Notes: generated from the letters alone by a model not told the origin. A stretch of 64,000 nt of DNA from Lutjanus erythropterus (GCA_020091685.1 CM034591.1:29719555-29783554); one strand, 5' to 3'. Positions 1-11,699 are shown, counted from the first letter of the stretch. Numbers and translations are program-made.

Positions 1-57
1 GCCACAAGCCATACTGGGAAGGTTGGAGTGTGGAATGCTGTCACACAGCACTGGCAG
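1..57 (+). CDS. KCTD3: KCTD3 exon (partial, cut by window edge)
   Basis: Encodes [19 protein letters not shown], a WD40 blade ending in the typical VW(N/D) strand. Donor CAG|GTAGGA follows at 58, phase 0. Its acceptor lies before the window. Confidence 0.93.
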
Positions 58-3000
58 GTAGGAGAGTGCATGTGTGTGATTCTGCTCCACATCTGTGTTT
101 TACTGTTTTTTTTGATGGGAGTGAACTTTACATTAAGGTTATGGGGCATCAGTGGGTGTGTTTTGAAGCTAATATCAGTTATGTAGACTGTGTGCTTGTA
201 TTTGACCATTCATTGAATGTGCAGTATGTGTGCTTTCACTTGAGAGACAATAACAATATGGAATAACACTGTTCTGATTGTGAGTTCCCTTTTTGTGTGT
301 GTATATTAGGTTCAAGATGTGGTTCCTATTACCAGCTGTGACACAGCAGGGTCCTTCCTACTACTGGGCTGCAACAATGGCTCTATCTACTACATAGGTA
401 GTACACACAGGGTTACCTGTCTTCTGTCTGTCCCCCAGTTTATTAGATGTTCATGAAGTCAAATGGAAGTACCCATAACAAGAAAAAAAATGGTTCAGCA
501 AATAACTGCCTGTTAATATGCTTTAAAGTATATTTGTTATGTATATTTTGTTATTGTATGATTTTTGTTTATAAATGCACATTGGTGAGTCAGTCATTTT
601 TATCTAAAGGATTTGAGTCAATAAGAGGATTCAAAATTTCATATAATCAAACCTGTAAAAGCTCAACACACTAACATTTGTCATCTTCCTCTTTTCAGAC
701 ATGCAAAAGTTTCCACTGAGGATGAAGGATAACGATCTTCTAGTGACAGAGCTTTATCATGACCCTTCAAATGATGCCATCACTGCACTGTCTGTCTACC
801 TCACACCTAAAACCAGTCAGTAGATCAGTTTTTTTACCCTTAGTTGTTGTTTATACCTTTAAAAATGGTATTCCTGCATTATATATCTGCCCATTTTTCC
901 CTTTCATGTTGTTTCAGCTCTGTTCACCTCTCTGAGTTTCAGCTCCTAGGATAGAAACAGACAGTTCTGAATGTGGCAAAAGTCAGAGTTACTGACCTGA
1001 CATTAAACTGGTCTGTCCTCAGGTGTGAGTGGGAACTGGATAGAGATCGCCTATGGGACTAGCAGTGGTGCGGTGAGAGTAATTGTGCAACACCCAGAGA
1101 CAGTAGGATCTGGTCCCCAGCTCTTTCAGACATTCACTGTGCACAGGAGCCCCGTGACAAAGATTATGCTGTCTGAGAAACATTTGGTGTCAGGTGAGCA
1201 AGCTGTGAGTGCAGACTGTTGACAGACACACACGCTAATCATCTCTTATTCATTGTGTTTTACACAGAATCAATACCTGTGATTGAAATCTTGTGTGGTT
1301 GTTTTCTTGTGTGTGTGTCAGTGTGCGCAGACAACAACCACGTTCGGACATGGACCGTGACCCGGTTCAGAGGGATGATCTCCACCCAGCCAGGCTCCAC
1401 TCCTCTGGCTTCCTTCAAAATACTGTCTCTGGAGGAGACGGAAAGCCACGGGAGCTACTGCTCTGGGAATGATATAGGTGAGAGAGTTAAGAAGAGAAGA
1501 CCAGAAGAAATTAGTGAGACTCATTAATATGAGAGAAGAATTTTAAGGAAAAATAGTGTAGGAAATGGTTTTCATCTTTGCATTCAAATTTAGTGGAGAA
1601 AAGATACACTGTGTAGATATGAATGTGTGTTACCAGCTATTCACCTTATGTGAAAAGCTTTGTGAGACTCTTAACTACTGCCAGCATGAATCAAACTGCC
1701 ACAAGTCTTACGGTGTGTCTGACATCACATACTATGAACTACATGCCCAAAATGTGAACTATAGTTCAGCATACTTCGTTTCATACAAAGGTTTTGGACA
1801 TACTTAAAATCTCACATACTGTTTAGTATGGAATTTAGGATGCAGCATTTAACTCCAACTTGATCAACAACCTGTTATTGTCTTAAAGAGACACTAAAGT
1901 GGACACATCACATCAAATCAAGCACTAATATTTTTTCCAAAATGTTAATGCGTCCTAGTTTCTTGTTCTACAGTTGTACTAATTATTTATTGTTTTACAT
2001 AATTTTTGTCCTTATACGTCTTTTACATTGTTTTCATCAAATTCTTCTTGTTATGTCCATCGTGTGTGATATGACCTGGGCCCCGTTTCCCAGAGCCTTC
2101 GTAGCGCTACGTGCGTCGTAAGTTGTATTTTAAGGTCTCCCTTAAGGTTACAGGCTGTTTCCCAGAGTTGGGACAACCTTAAGGGAGACCTTAAAATACA
2201 ACTTACGACGCACGTAGCGCTACAAAGGCTTTGGGAAACGGGGCCCTGATCGATACAACAAGGAATCGTCACATATCGTCTTGAACGTGGTAACTGTGTT
2301 TTGTGGTGGACTGGGTAAATCCAGATGTAAGATGGCAGGTGGAGGCTGACTGTGTTTTCTGCTCTTAGGTCCATTTGGAGAGAGAGACGATCAGCAGGTT
2401 TTCATACAGAAGGTGATTCCAATCACCAACAAACTATTTGTGAGGCTCTCATCCACTGGAAAGAGGTATACCATTCTCCACCTGTCTCTCTCTTTCACTT
2501 TGACCTGACTTTTATCTGCTTCATCTCAAATTTCACTTATCTGTAAGCTTTTACTATTTTTGTTTGACCTTCGCTACTTGACTGCGGTATTTTTGTTTAA
2601 ATGCTACATGATAATGTGTGTGTGTTGTCAGGATCTGTGAAGTGCAGTCAGTGGATGGCACCACCATCTCTTGCTTCATGGTACGGGAGTGTGAGGGTTC
2701 GAGCCGGATGGGGTCGCGACCTCGGCGCTATCTGTTCACTGGTCATGGCAATGGCAGCATCCAAATGTGGGACCTGACTACTGCGATGGACACTGCTAAC
2801 AAAGGAGAGGAGAGGAAGAGAGAGGGTGAGGAAATATATACAGAAAGGAGGGAGACGGAGAGAAGGCTGGTAAAGAGAGACAAAGAACAACAGTAATGAA
2901 TGAATAAATGTCTATGGATGTTTTTTCTCACCTACAAAAACTCAATGTTGTTTCTTTTGATGAAATATTGTATGTAAGTGTTCTGAAGCCACTCTTGTGT

Positions 3001-5015
3001 TTGATAGATGTGGGTGGACCAACAGAGGAGGAGCTGCTGCAGCTGTTGGACCAGTGCGACCTGAGCACCTCCCGCTGTGCCACACCAAATATTAGCCCCG
3101 CCCCCTCTGTGCTGCACCACACACGTCTCAGAGAGTCCTGCTCAAGGTTAGAAAGAAAGTTCACACAGACCTCATTAAAGACAAATGTATGGACACACAT
3201 TAAAAAAGGAACCGATTAACTACGCTGAATCCTTCACCCTGTTACTCACTGTGGATACATCTGTACATACTGTACACTGTACATAAAACAAGGAAACATC
3301 AATGACATATTCACAATAAATGACACACAACATAACAATATTTTAAGCTTTTACCAGTCTCACTCACTTTCATGTCTCTCAGTCTGCAGTTACAGGCACC
3401 AGAGCCCATTCCTGAAACCCAGGCTACTTATGGAGCTGTGAGACCCTACAGAGAGAGCCCCCTGCTGGCCCGCGCACGACGAACAGAGTCTTTCCACAGC
3501 TACCGGTGAAATTATATTATTCTCGCTGTTCAAATACATTATAGCTTTGGTTCACCCAAATTGCAAAAAACTCACCTGGTATCAAACCATGAATATTATT
3601 TAGGTTTTATCTTCCCATTTTTTGATATCCACTTTTTGAACTACGATGACTTCTATTAAAAAAATAGTCCCTATGAAAACTGCTGACAGCATTCTGTGGA
3701 TTGTCCAGAGTAACAAAGACAATGTTTCTCTAAACGTTTGCATGTTGCTGATTAATTTTTTTTTAATTGTGTTTTTCTTATGTCGTGAGCACCACAAAAA
3801 AAACCAAAAAAAAAAACCATTCACCTCTATTACTTTTGGGTGGTGGCAGAAATCTCAAAACCTGAAACAAATTAAACCAAAACTGTGAACAATGTTAGAT
3901 ACCACGAGGTGTGAGGGAGGATAAGATTTCTTTTGTAATTTGGATGACTTGACCATTATGCTGCACTCAAATGCTCCTTGGATGGTCCCACTTCATGAGT
4001 TGGGGAGTTTGTTTTTTTCATCACATTTTAAGTAGTAATGTGGAAATAACATGGATGCTACAAAGGGTAGGATTATTGTTGTTGAACTTGTTGCTTGATG
4101 GTTGGTTGAGACTGGTGTCCCATTAAAGATTCATGTTACTGTTCGTGTCTGCAGAAACATTTTGAAGTTTAAGGACTAAAGTGGTGTTCCTTGTCCTGAA
4201 GTGCTCCAGCACATTTTCTTGTGTTCTACCTACATGGAACAGAGACAGATCAGGGAGACATGAAAAATATGCAGTTTTGGGGCTCCCCAGATCCAAGAGA
4301 GCGGACCACTAGCACTTTTTGAAATACAGTCTCTCTGTGTGCCGTTCTGATAATAATCTGATTACGCTACTTGGAAAAGTTGTCCTTGTCTGCGTTTTGC
4401 TCACTTGTTACTGACTCCATTCATCTATCTTTCCATAGAGACTTCCAGAACTTCAGCCTGAGTCGAGGTGTCCTGGACAGCACAGGTCAGACGTCCACAC
4501 AGGGACTCAGCCAGGCCCCTGATGCCCGCCGTTCGCTCTGTGACTTTGGGCCTGAGGACAGTGAGAGGCGAGCCTCAGCGATGGAGTTCTGGGCTTGTCG
4601 AACAGCCAGTTCAACCATGAATATTGGCGCTATGATGACCGCTGGTGTTAGTGGGATGAAGACAGAGGGCGGTCCAGAGTCTCCACGACAACCTCCTGAC
4701 AGCCCGATTTCTGGAGGTGACGTTAGGCGGAAGGTGCACCCACAACCAGAGGAAGGAGAGGGTGCGGGCTCAGGGGGGGACGGGGTGAAGGTGGAGGGAG
4801 GTGTGAGGAAGAGGGGAGTACTAGAAGGAGGCTTTCTGGGGAGGAAGAGAGCTCCTCCAGTCCCCCACCTCTCCTCCCTCCCCTCTGGATCTGAAGGTGG
4901 TGGCAGCGACTCATCTTCCAATGCCTCCCCTTCCCCAACCAAATTGGCTTCATCCACCTCGCCACGACACAGAAAGCTGGCCCCCGAGCTGTCCAATCAG
5001 GACAGCAGCCTGTGA
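1..5015 (+). CDS. KCTD3: KCTD3, 3' part of the gene (ten last coding exons, partial at 5' end)
   Basis: Ten exons (1-57, 310-397, 699-815, 1023-1193, 1322-1477, 2369-2465, 2632-2825, 3008-3146, 3383-3505, 4439-5015) join in one frame to 573 codons including TGA. The translation closely follows the vertebrate KCTD3 protein as I remember it, for example [36 protein letters not shown] and [24 protein letters not shown]3 carries an N-terminal BTB/T1 domain (upstream of this window) and a WD40-like propeller. In mammals it is reported as an accessory protein that raises surface expression and current of the HCN3 pacemaker channel. The window holds the later propeller blades and the Ser/Pro/Gly-rich tail ending in QDSSL. 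The gene converges on USH2A, as in human. The only paralogue that might be confused, SHKBP1, is excluded by the near-identity of these blocks and by the USH2A neighbour. Confidence 0.96.
310..397 (+). CDS. KCTD3: KCTD3 exon
   Basis: Acceptor ATTAG|GTTCAAG, donor ATAG|GTAGTA. Encodes [16 protein letters not shown] and [10 protein letters not shown], another propeller blade. It leaves in phase 1; the G joins AC of the next exon to give Asp. Confidence 0.94.
699..815 (+). CDS. KCTD3: KCTD3 exon
   Basis: Acceptor CTTTTCAG|ACATGC, donor ACCA|GTCAGT. Encodes [20 protein letters not shown] then a stretch ending VYLTPKT. Exits phase 1, with A plus GT of the next exon giving Ser. Confidence 0.94.
1023..1193 (+). 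CDS. KCTD3: KCTD3 exon
   Basis: Acceptor TCCTCAG|GTGTGAG, donor TCAG|GTGAGC. Encodes [20 protein letters not shown] followed by a [16 protein letters not shown] block, two propeller strands. Exits phase 1. Confidence 0.95.
1322..1477 (+). CDS. KCTD3: KCTD3 exon
   Basis: Acceptor GTGTCAG|TGTGCG, donor ATAG|GTGAGA. Encodes [18 protein letters not shown] and [12 protein letters not shown]. Exits phase 1, completing Gly with the next exon. Confidence 0.95.
1478..2368 (+). other. KCTD3: KCTD3 intron carrying a foldback MITE
   Basis: AT-rich intron of 891 bp. The only structured content is the palindromic element at 2078-2246, listed separately. The rest shows no exon-like open frame with splice sites. 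Confidence 0.8.
2078..2246. mobile_element. Palindromic MITE-like foldback element
   Basis: A 169 bp near-perfect palindrome. The left arm begins GGGCCCCGTTTCCCAGAG and runs through GTAGCGCTACGTGCGTCGTA to CTTAAGGTT. The right arm is the reverse complement, ending ACGGGGCCC. Only about 20 bases in the centre are unpaired. Arms this long without coding capacity fit a non-autonomous DNA transposon; related GGGCCCGTTT-type elements are common in fish. I see no certain target-site duplication, so the superfamily stays open. Confidence 0.75.
2369..2465 (+). CDS. KCTD3: KCTD3 exon
   Basis: Acceptor GCTCTTAG|GTCCAT, donor AAGAG|GTATAC. Encodes [20 protein letters not shown] then [12 protein letters not shown]. 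Exits phase 2; AG plus G gives Arg. Confidence 0.95.
2632..2825 (+). CDS. KCTD3: KCTD3 exon (WD40 blade GSIQMWDL)
   Basis: Acceptor TTGTCAG|GATCTG, donor GAGG|GTGAGG. Encodes [35 protein letters not shown] and [12 protein letters not shown]. The last is a clear WD repeat end. The exon ends in a charged GEERKRE run and exits phase 1. Confidence 0.95.
3008..3146 (+). CDS. KCTD3: KCTD3 exon
   Basis: Acceptor TTGATAG|ATGTGG, donor CAAG|GTTAGA. Encodes [20 protein letters not shown] then [15 protein letters not shown], a segment following the propeller. Exits phase 2. Confidence 0.95.
3383..3505 (+). CDS. KCTD3: KCTD3 exon
   Basis: Acceptor CTCTCAG|TCTGCA, donor ACCG|GTGAAA. Encodes [20 protein letters not shown] and [18 protein letters not shown]. 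Basic, probably unstructured tail. Exits phase 2. Confidence 0.95.
3506..4438 (+). other. KCTD3: Last KCTD3 intron
   Basis: 933 bp between donor ACCG|GTGAAA and acceptor TTCCATAG|AGAC. AT-rich with poly(A)/poly(T) runs near 3745-3830. No exon or recognisable repeat seen. Confidence 0.8.
4439..5015 (+). CDS. KCTD3: KCTD3 terminal coding exon
   Basis: Acceptor ATCTTTCCATAG|AGACTT; stop TGA at 5013-5015. Encodes [10 protein letters not shown], a divergent Ser/Glu/Gly-rich middle, then [30 protein letters not shown] and the C-terminus ELSNQDSSL. The SPSPTK and SPRHRK blocks are probable phosphorylation-rich tail segments. The terminal DSSL fits the class I PDZ-ligand pattern (S/T-x-hydrophobic), but no function is implied by that alone. 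The middle is the least conserved part of the protein. Confidence 0.95.
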
Positions 5016-5912
5016 CAGCACAGACTTTCCTTCTGATCCCAATCAGTGGAGTCATCTCGTTGAGGCTTCCTGTAGGTGCATGTGGGAGATGAGGCCTGCA
5101 TATCACAGCAGAGGAGGAATTTGGCTTCAGCTGCAGGAAACCACTTCAGTTGCTTCTACTCCACCTTTCACCCCACCCTAAGAATGTTTTTCATGATGGA
5201 ACTGGATAAAAGACCTTCTGGGACTCCACCCAAGATGCTACCATGTTTTAATGAGTCTGTGTCCTCAGGATGAGTCTCCTTTACTCAGTTTGCTTCCAGA
5301 GCTGAAAAAACTTTTATTTAAACAATTTCTAATTTAATTCAGTGGAAGTCAAGCAGCGGTTTGTACTTCTGATGATAAAATCTAACATGACGCAGCAGTC
5401 ACAACATCCCAACACTAACAACATGCCATCTCAACCAGGGCAGGAATGCATTTTGGTAATTTTTTTTTATCTTTTAAGGATGTCATGCTCTATCACACTT
5501 GTGAAATCTGTTGGGTACAACTGGAGCTCCTACCATCTCAGTGTGCTTCTGGTGTTTGCTTCAGTTTGTCTTAACAGATGAGGTCAGTGCTTTCTGGCAC
5601 AAATCTGATAGCAACGTGGCTGCTCAGTTATAGCTGGAGAACTCCTGAGAACTGAAATTGATTTCTTTCCCTGTTTTGGTGTCATTCCCTCTACATCTTA
5701 ACAAACATATATGAACATACTGACCTCTGTTTGGCCAGGTATTGTCACAGGCTACGGGTTGAAGCACAATTGTTTGGCCACTGATGTGTAGATTGACTCA
5801 TTAACTCAACAAGGCTCATCAAATCAAAATAGGAACATAAGCACAGCACAGTATTAGTCATACAATGAGGGTTTCAAACACAATCCAAGGAGGGCTTTAT
5901 CTTGTATGACCC

Positions 5913-6411
5913 TTAAGGTGCAATATGTAAGAATTGGCCACTTGTGGAATTCATACTCTAAATGAATAGGGGGCAGCATATCACCAGAGTAACCGCAGAG
6001 TAACCGAATTCAGAAGGTGTATGATTATATTTTTCTGTTTAATAAGGAACATGGGAGGAAGAATATTCCTTTCTTGACATTTTGTGAGTCTTTGTGTATT
6101 TATTAGACTAAAAAGCTAAGAGAGCTAGTGGAATGTAGAGAAATAACTGGTTGCACACATCTGCTAGCTAAAACTACAGGGGGAGGCCTGAGCTATACTA
6201 ATAGACTATCAAATTCTGAGGTTCAAGGTGGTATATTAAGACAGGACTGGCCGGGGCTAACTGGTTAGCATGCTAACTTCAGTAGATATCTCTGCAACAC
6301 AGTGCATAGACATCTTTGACATTAGTCAAAAGTAATTTCTGCACATTTCGTTAATAATTGTGGTTGTTTTTGAGTGTTTTAAACTAAAATTCTTACACAT
6401 TGCACCTTTAA
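5913..6411. mobile_element. TTAA-bounded MITE with 20-bp terminal inverted repeats
   Basis: Left end TTAAGGTGCAATATGTAAGA mirrors the right end TTCTTACACATTGCACCTTT, followed by AA. About 0.5 kb, no coding capacity. TTAA at both edges is the target-site signature of piggyBac-like transposons. I recognise this GGTGCAATGTGTAAGAA family as common in fish; its name is not certain. Confidence 0.7.
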
Positions 6412-6624
6412 ACATTTAATGGAAGCAAAATTGAATTAACAAATGCACAATTTTTGTTTTGACTGACATATAATCTGGTGTGAATGACTGGATTTGTGTG
6501 CAACCTGACCTAAAGCATTCATGGTTACACAAAACATCTGCCTTTGAACAGAACCCACATGTAAAATGTGTGAAACTTGAGATCTTTAACTGCATTTTTC
6601 TTTAACAGAAAAATTTCAATCAAA

Positions 6625-6657
6625 AATGTACAATGATACATTGTATCATTGTACATT
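6625..6657. repeat. Perfect 15-bp inverted repeat, 3-nt loop
   Basis: Stem AATGTACAATGATAC at 6625-6639, loop ATT, exact complement at 6643-6657. It lies in the KCTD3 downstream region, so it could be transcribed in a long 3'UTR. Confidence 0.8.
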
Positions 6658-8986
6658 GTACACAAACTAGACAAAATGGTCCAGTGTCTCTGACAGTATG
6701 TGCAATCAGTGAATATTTACTTCAACTTTAAACATGTTACCCTAGCCTGAATTCTGGCAGCTGCTTAAATCCTAATGCTGCAGCCAGAGACACGATGGTT
6801 ATTGTTGAAGCAATGACACTAAAAGCCAATACTCAGCAAGCTGTTAAGTCACCCCGTAGCTCCAGCATGCAGTAAAACCATCCTGGATTTGTTGTTTGAC
6901 TGCTCAACAGAAACTATGCAACAATGGAGTTAAGATGCCGAACAGTCAAGCTTATTACGGCTTCAGGATCGCCAAATGGTGATATGTGGGCAATGCATTA
7001 TTAACTTACCTATGCTAACAGTTGTGTAGAAGTTGTCTTGCTCCTCAACAAACATTTTGACTTGCTATTGCAGGAAAAAGCACAGATGAAATGGTTCCAT
7101 CAAATGTCCCAGGAAGTGAGCCAGCATGCACATTACTGGGACAATTCAACTTGCTCACCTAAATGGAATGTATTCTTAGTAAATTACACCTGTGCTTTTC
7201 CTGTCAAATCAAAAGTCCACTGTGAAAAAGGTCTAATCCAATTTGAGGTATTTTCAAAAAATATTTGTAAATGTGAATTTGAAATAGTGGCACATAGCTG
7301 GAACCTTACAGTTTGGATACCTTTAGAGATCCATTCAAAAGACCTCATTCACATTCCAGTGATAACAAACCAACTTTACCTACATTTATACAGGAATCTG
7401 TTGTTAATGCTCTGTGATATATACAGTTGAGGACTCCTTGATGTCTAAACAGAGAGAAATCAAACAGTTAGAAAAACAGTGGCACCTTTGCAACATCACA
7501 CTAACCATTAATATTTATTTTATTTTTTTACAGTATGACAATATAACTACACTCAAACTCAAAAGGACCTACACTACATCACTTTACTCCCCTGGATTTT
7601 AACGTGTCTTTTTTGTTTCGGATGACTGTTGCAGTGCCTTATTTAACTTGTTTGACGGTTATCAGCCTGTTTGTGTGTTTTAATTGAAAAGGACTCTGAC
7701 CAAAGGCTTGTGAAGACTGAGCTCACTGTAGAGCCACATAATGGATCTGTCCACTCTTGGCTTCGGCTGCCTCACAGTATAGATTTACACCAGGCCAAAT
7801 TACATTTCATGAATTGATAGGCATTACATATTAAATTATCAGCATATATTGTAAATAATCTTAGTAGATTAAAACTGGAAAGCCCATCCTTTTTCCCACC
7901 ACCTGGGGATTTTTTTGTATCTGTAGCTTGTTTTGTGTAGTTTGAACTTGTGCACTTACAAGCACACAATGTTAACATATAAGTCTATTCTCTGTAGGAA
8001 ACAAAAACAATGCATCATGGTTATGATATAGTTGTGATGGCCTAAAAGGACAAGTGAAAGTTAAATGGCAGCAACTATAATTAGCACAGTTATTCTGTGA
8101 GCTAAACCTTTACTGCTAGAACCCCTCTGATCCCTCTGAGCCGTTTGTTTGGGACAAGTTGAACAAACCAGACCAGCTCTGACCTATGGTACTTTTTTAT
8201 AACCACTATGGGGACAAATAAAAAACCCGATGTTAAAAAAGATGAAGAGAACTCGAAAGCCTGTGCTGAAATGTTAATTAGAATTTGCCAAATCCAGCAG
8301 CTATATAACCTCTTTTTTAAAGTAGTTTTTAGCTTATTGCTTTCATCATTTTATCATGAAAAGATCAACTGACCATGCGGTCCCTGCCTGTACAAAGATG
8401 TACATTTTGATACACTAATTACCTGTGTGGAAAGTAGACATACATATTCCAAACACAGTCCTAATATGAATACATTTACGTGTGTGATGGTGTCTTGATA
8501 CTTACACTGTTGTTCTTTACATATTGTTGATAATCATTTAATGCCTATATTGATATTATCATGCTATTGGACCTAACTACATTTGCACTTGCACTATTAA
8601 GACTAATATTAAAGTAACATGCTAGTGTTTATTTTATATAAAAAAAAAGTTATAAAGTTTAAAGTGTATTTCAGCACATAACTGTCTGTCCTTATCTGTC
8701 CCTCAGTTCCTCTCTGGCTATGTTTACATTATATTACAGCCAGATGGTAGCGAGCTAAAAGGATTTACATATCTGTTTGTTTAAGCTGCCCTGCACATCA
8801 TTGTTTCATTATCATTGTGTATGTTTGAAATGCTGCATTATGTTGTAATGTCAGGGTTACATTACTGACCCATGATCAAGTATATTGTTGACATTGAACT
8901 TTCAGAGCCACAATGTTCATGCAATTCACTAAAAGCTGTCGAAAATTGACATTTTACCTTTCTTGAGCTCTCAAAATATTAAGAGG

Positions 8987-9197
8987 TTAAAGGGACAGTT
9001 CACCCCCAAATCAGAAATAAACATTTTTCCTCTGGCATGTAGTGCTATTTATCCATCTATATTGTTGTTGCTGTTGGCACCAGCTAGGTGCCATCTAGTT
9101 CTGTTATATTGGAGAGAAACAAGAAAAAATCCAGATGAACAATAGCACTACATGTAAGAGGAAAAATGTGTTTTTGGTTTTGGGGTGGACCTTTTAA
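8987..9197. mobile_element. Short copy of the AGGGACAGTTCACCCC MITE
   Basis: Begins TTAAAGGGACAGTTCACCCC and ends with the degraded complement TTGGGGTGGACCTTTTAA. It shares its left end and the TTTATCCATCTA-type subterminal block with the 566 bp copy at 35114-35679, but the interior is deleted. Confidence 0.75.
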
Positions 9198-10616
9198 TCA
9201 ACAGTAATGAGATAAAGTTGTATTGCCATTTAGACATGCTTCATTTGAAGGAAAGAGAAAACATTCAGCTATTTACTGTAGCGCTTTCAAAGAGATCAGC
9301 TGCAGACTGGAAATGTTTACCTTTTTTTGTTTTGTTCTTATTACGTTTCCGTGCATGTTTTAATACGTTATATAGAACAACATAACATTGTTTCAGGACC
9401 ATTGACAGTCACCAACAGATTAGAGTTAATAGAAGTAACTGAAAACATGTCTTAAATGATTTGGGATGTGAGATGTTTTAATGTGTGAACATCATGAGTG
9501 TGTGGGATGACAGCTTTGACAAGATGAATTCAAACCATCAGTTCTCAATGTTATTGATTTTATAGTTGTTTAAATTTTATCTCCAGATTCACCTTTAAAA
9601 CTAGACTCAGTAAAAGGGGGAAAACTGGCTGAAACAAACGCTGCCAGTCACTGCTGAGTTTCTAGCTAGTGTGTATAACCTGCCAAAGTGCACAATTGTT
9701 TTGTTTGAACGTCACGCAGAAGTGTGTATGTGTGTGTCTCCCCAGCGCTTTCATTTCACTAACCTTCCCGTTCAGACAGTCTCCTCTCTGAGACGCCGTC
9801 TGTCGTCATCGTGATTTATGAGTTTAATAAAACCCTGTGTGTGTGTGAGAGAGAGAGAGTGTGTGTGAGTGTGTGTGTGAGTGTGTGTAGCTCAGGGCCA
9901 TACTGTCCCTTACAATCACTCCACAAGCTCTCTTTTCACAACCTCTCCCTCCCTCCGTGGCTGACAATAGCTGTGAATGTGGCTGTGAATGTTGTAGAAG
10001 TGCCCTTGTCAGACTGGTGTCCTTGAGCGAGGGCACGCTTGTTACTGCCAGTTTGTTAATTTCAAACTTGCCTTGATGTTCCCTTCAGGGACGCGGGAGC
10101 AAAACTAAATTACTGTTGCATAGTTTCGATGGAGATTCCAGCCCTGTGTGTGTTTGTGTTTGTGTGTGTGACTGTGTGTGGTACAGCTGACAGCACATCT
10201 GTGTTTTACCAACTCAGCAGAAAAGAGGTGACTGAAACGGCAGTTTGTCTTCAGAAATTCAGACAGGGCAGCTTCGTTTATGATGTAGCATCTAGTAGCA
10301 TAATATTTCAGTTGTGTCCCTAAACACAAACAAATCATTCAATACATCAACATTTAATTCTGTGCAAACTATTCTGCCTTCAGAATTGTTATTTCTACAA
10401 GTTTAAATGAAGATTTAAACTGAAGCACAATATAAACCTCATCATGGAACAAATAATCATGTATCACTAGTGGACTTGTCTGTTATTGTAACGCTTTTGT
10501 GTCCTCATGCATCGATATTACATTGAACATGGAATTGGTACGTTTGTGTGTCTTTAATTTTGAGCTGCTGCTTTTAAACACTGACGTCTCCTCTGTTCAC
10601 AATGGAGTAAAACAAT

Positions 10617-10622
10617 AATAAA
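10617..10622 (+). promoter_or_regulatory. KCTD3: Candidate KCTD3 polyadenylation signal
   Basis: AATAAA followed within about 35 bases by a T/GT-rich tract (CTTTTATTTGTTTCTC). It is one of several + strand AATAAA hexamers (also 8217 and 9826), so the assignment is tentative. Confidence 0.25.
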
Positions 10623-11699
10623 CTGCTGCGAGCTGTCTTTTATTTGTTTCTCACAGGAACGCTGCCCTCATTTATGTGTAACACCTTATTTGAATAGTTT
10701 GCCCACAAATAGTTTACTTAGTATTTCTAAAATTTCAACAGTATTTATTCGTCAAGATTCAATAATTCAACTATATTGCTTTGTCTGTAGATATTTAACA
10801 TATTATCTATAGAGTATGTGAAACAGTTCAGGAACCCACTGACATATTCTCAATAATTTAGTTGAACAGACTATCAAAATAATGTTACCCATTTTTTGTA
10901 TTGTGAAAAAGTGGAAAATAAATGTTGCATGAATCTCAAACATACAATTCCAGAATATGCAAGATCAAATTATCCTTGTTATGAAATGTTAACTTAAAAA
11001 TCTCAACATAGGACAGAGGTTTTCAAAGTGGTGGGGAATTTTACTGTCGTCACCCTTTGCCACAGTCACAAACTAATAACTGCTTCTGGACAGGCCTTTT
11101 TATGTGTTTGGTATAGTCTGAAGATATAGTACTTTATACACTTTATACTTTATACACATCTGGACATAGACAAGAATGTCTGCAGCCAATAACAGAATTT
11201 ATAATGGATGAGTCAATATTTTAAATGTGTTTCAAGTTAAGAGAAAGTAAGAACACAAGAAGAAAATATTTTTTTCTTGTCCAGTGGCCCTTTTTATAAT
11301 CTCCCAGACAAAAAAACACAAACATTGATCAATGAATCATCTATAAATAAGACTTTTTGTACAACAACCATAAATAATACTGCCAGTGTAAAAAAAGTAA
11401 AGATTTTAAAACAATACAGTAGACTTCAATTTTGTACACAAAAACCTTCAACATTACACACAAATTCAACATCTTGTTCTGATAAATACTGTTTCTAACG
11501 TGTTTAGCTTCTAAAAATTAAAAGCCCAATCTGTGGAATCCAAATATACACCAGGTTTCACTCCTGCTACGACACCAAAACATTACAGGACATTACAGAG
11601 ACGTCTGTTAATTCTGGACATCTAAGCTAAACATTCAGCGACAGTTGAACAAAGCATGATTTCATTATGTCCAGTTCCATCTAAATTTATCATCTGTAA

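Noticed and set aside
2690..2706. GGGTTCGAGCC resembling a tRNA B-box
   Set aside because: It lies inside the KCTD3 coding exon, encoding CEGSSRMG; no A-box or cloverleaf around it.
4487..4996. 169-codon open frame on - opposite the last KCTD3 exon
   Set aside because: Antisense shadow of a GC-rich, Ser/Pro-coding exon; it has no splice context or recognisable protein.
7038..7430. 130-codon open frame on + in the convergent interval
   Set aside because: AT-rich, no similarity recognised, no splice or start context; most likely chance frame in 3'UTR or spacer DNA.
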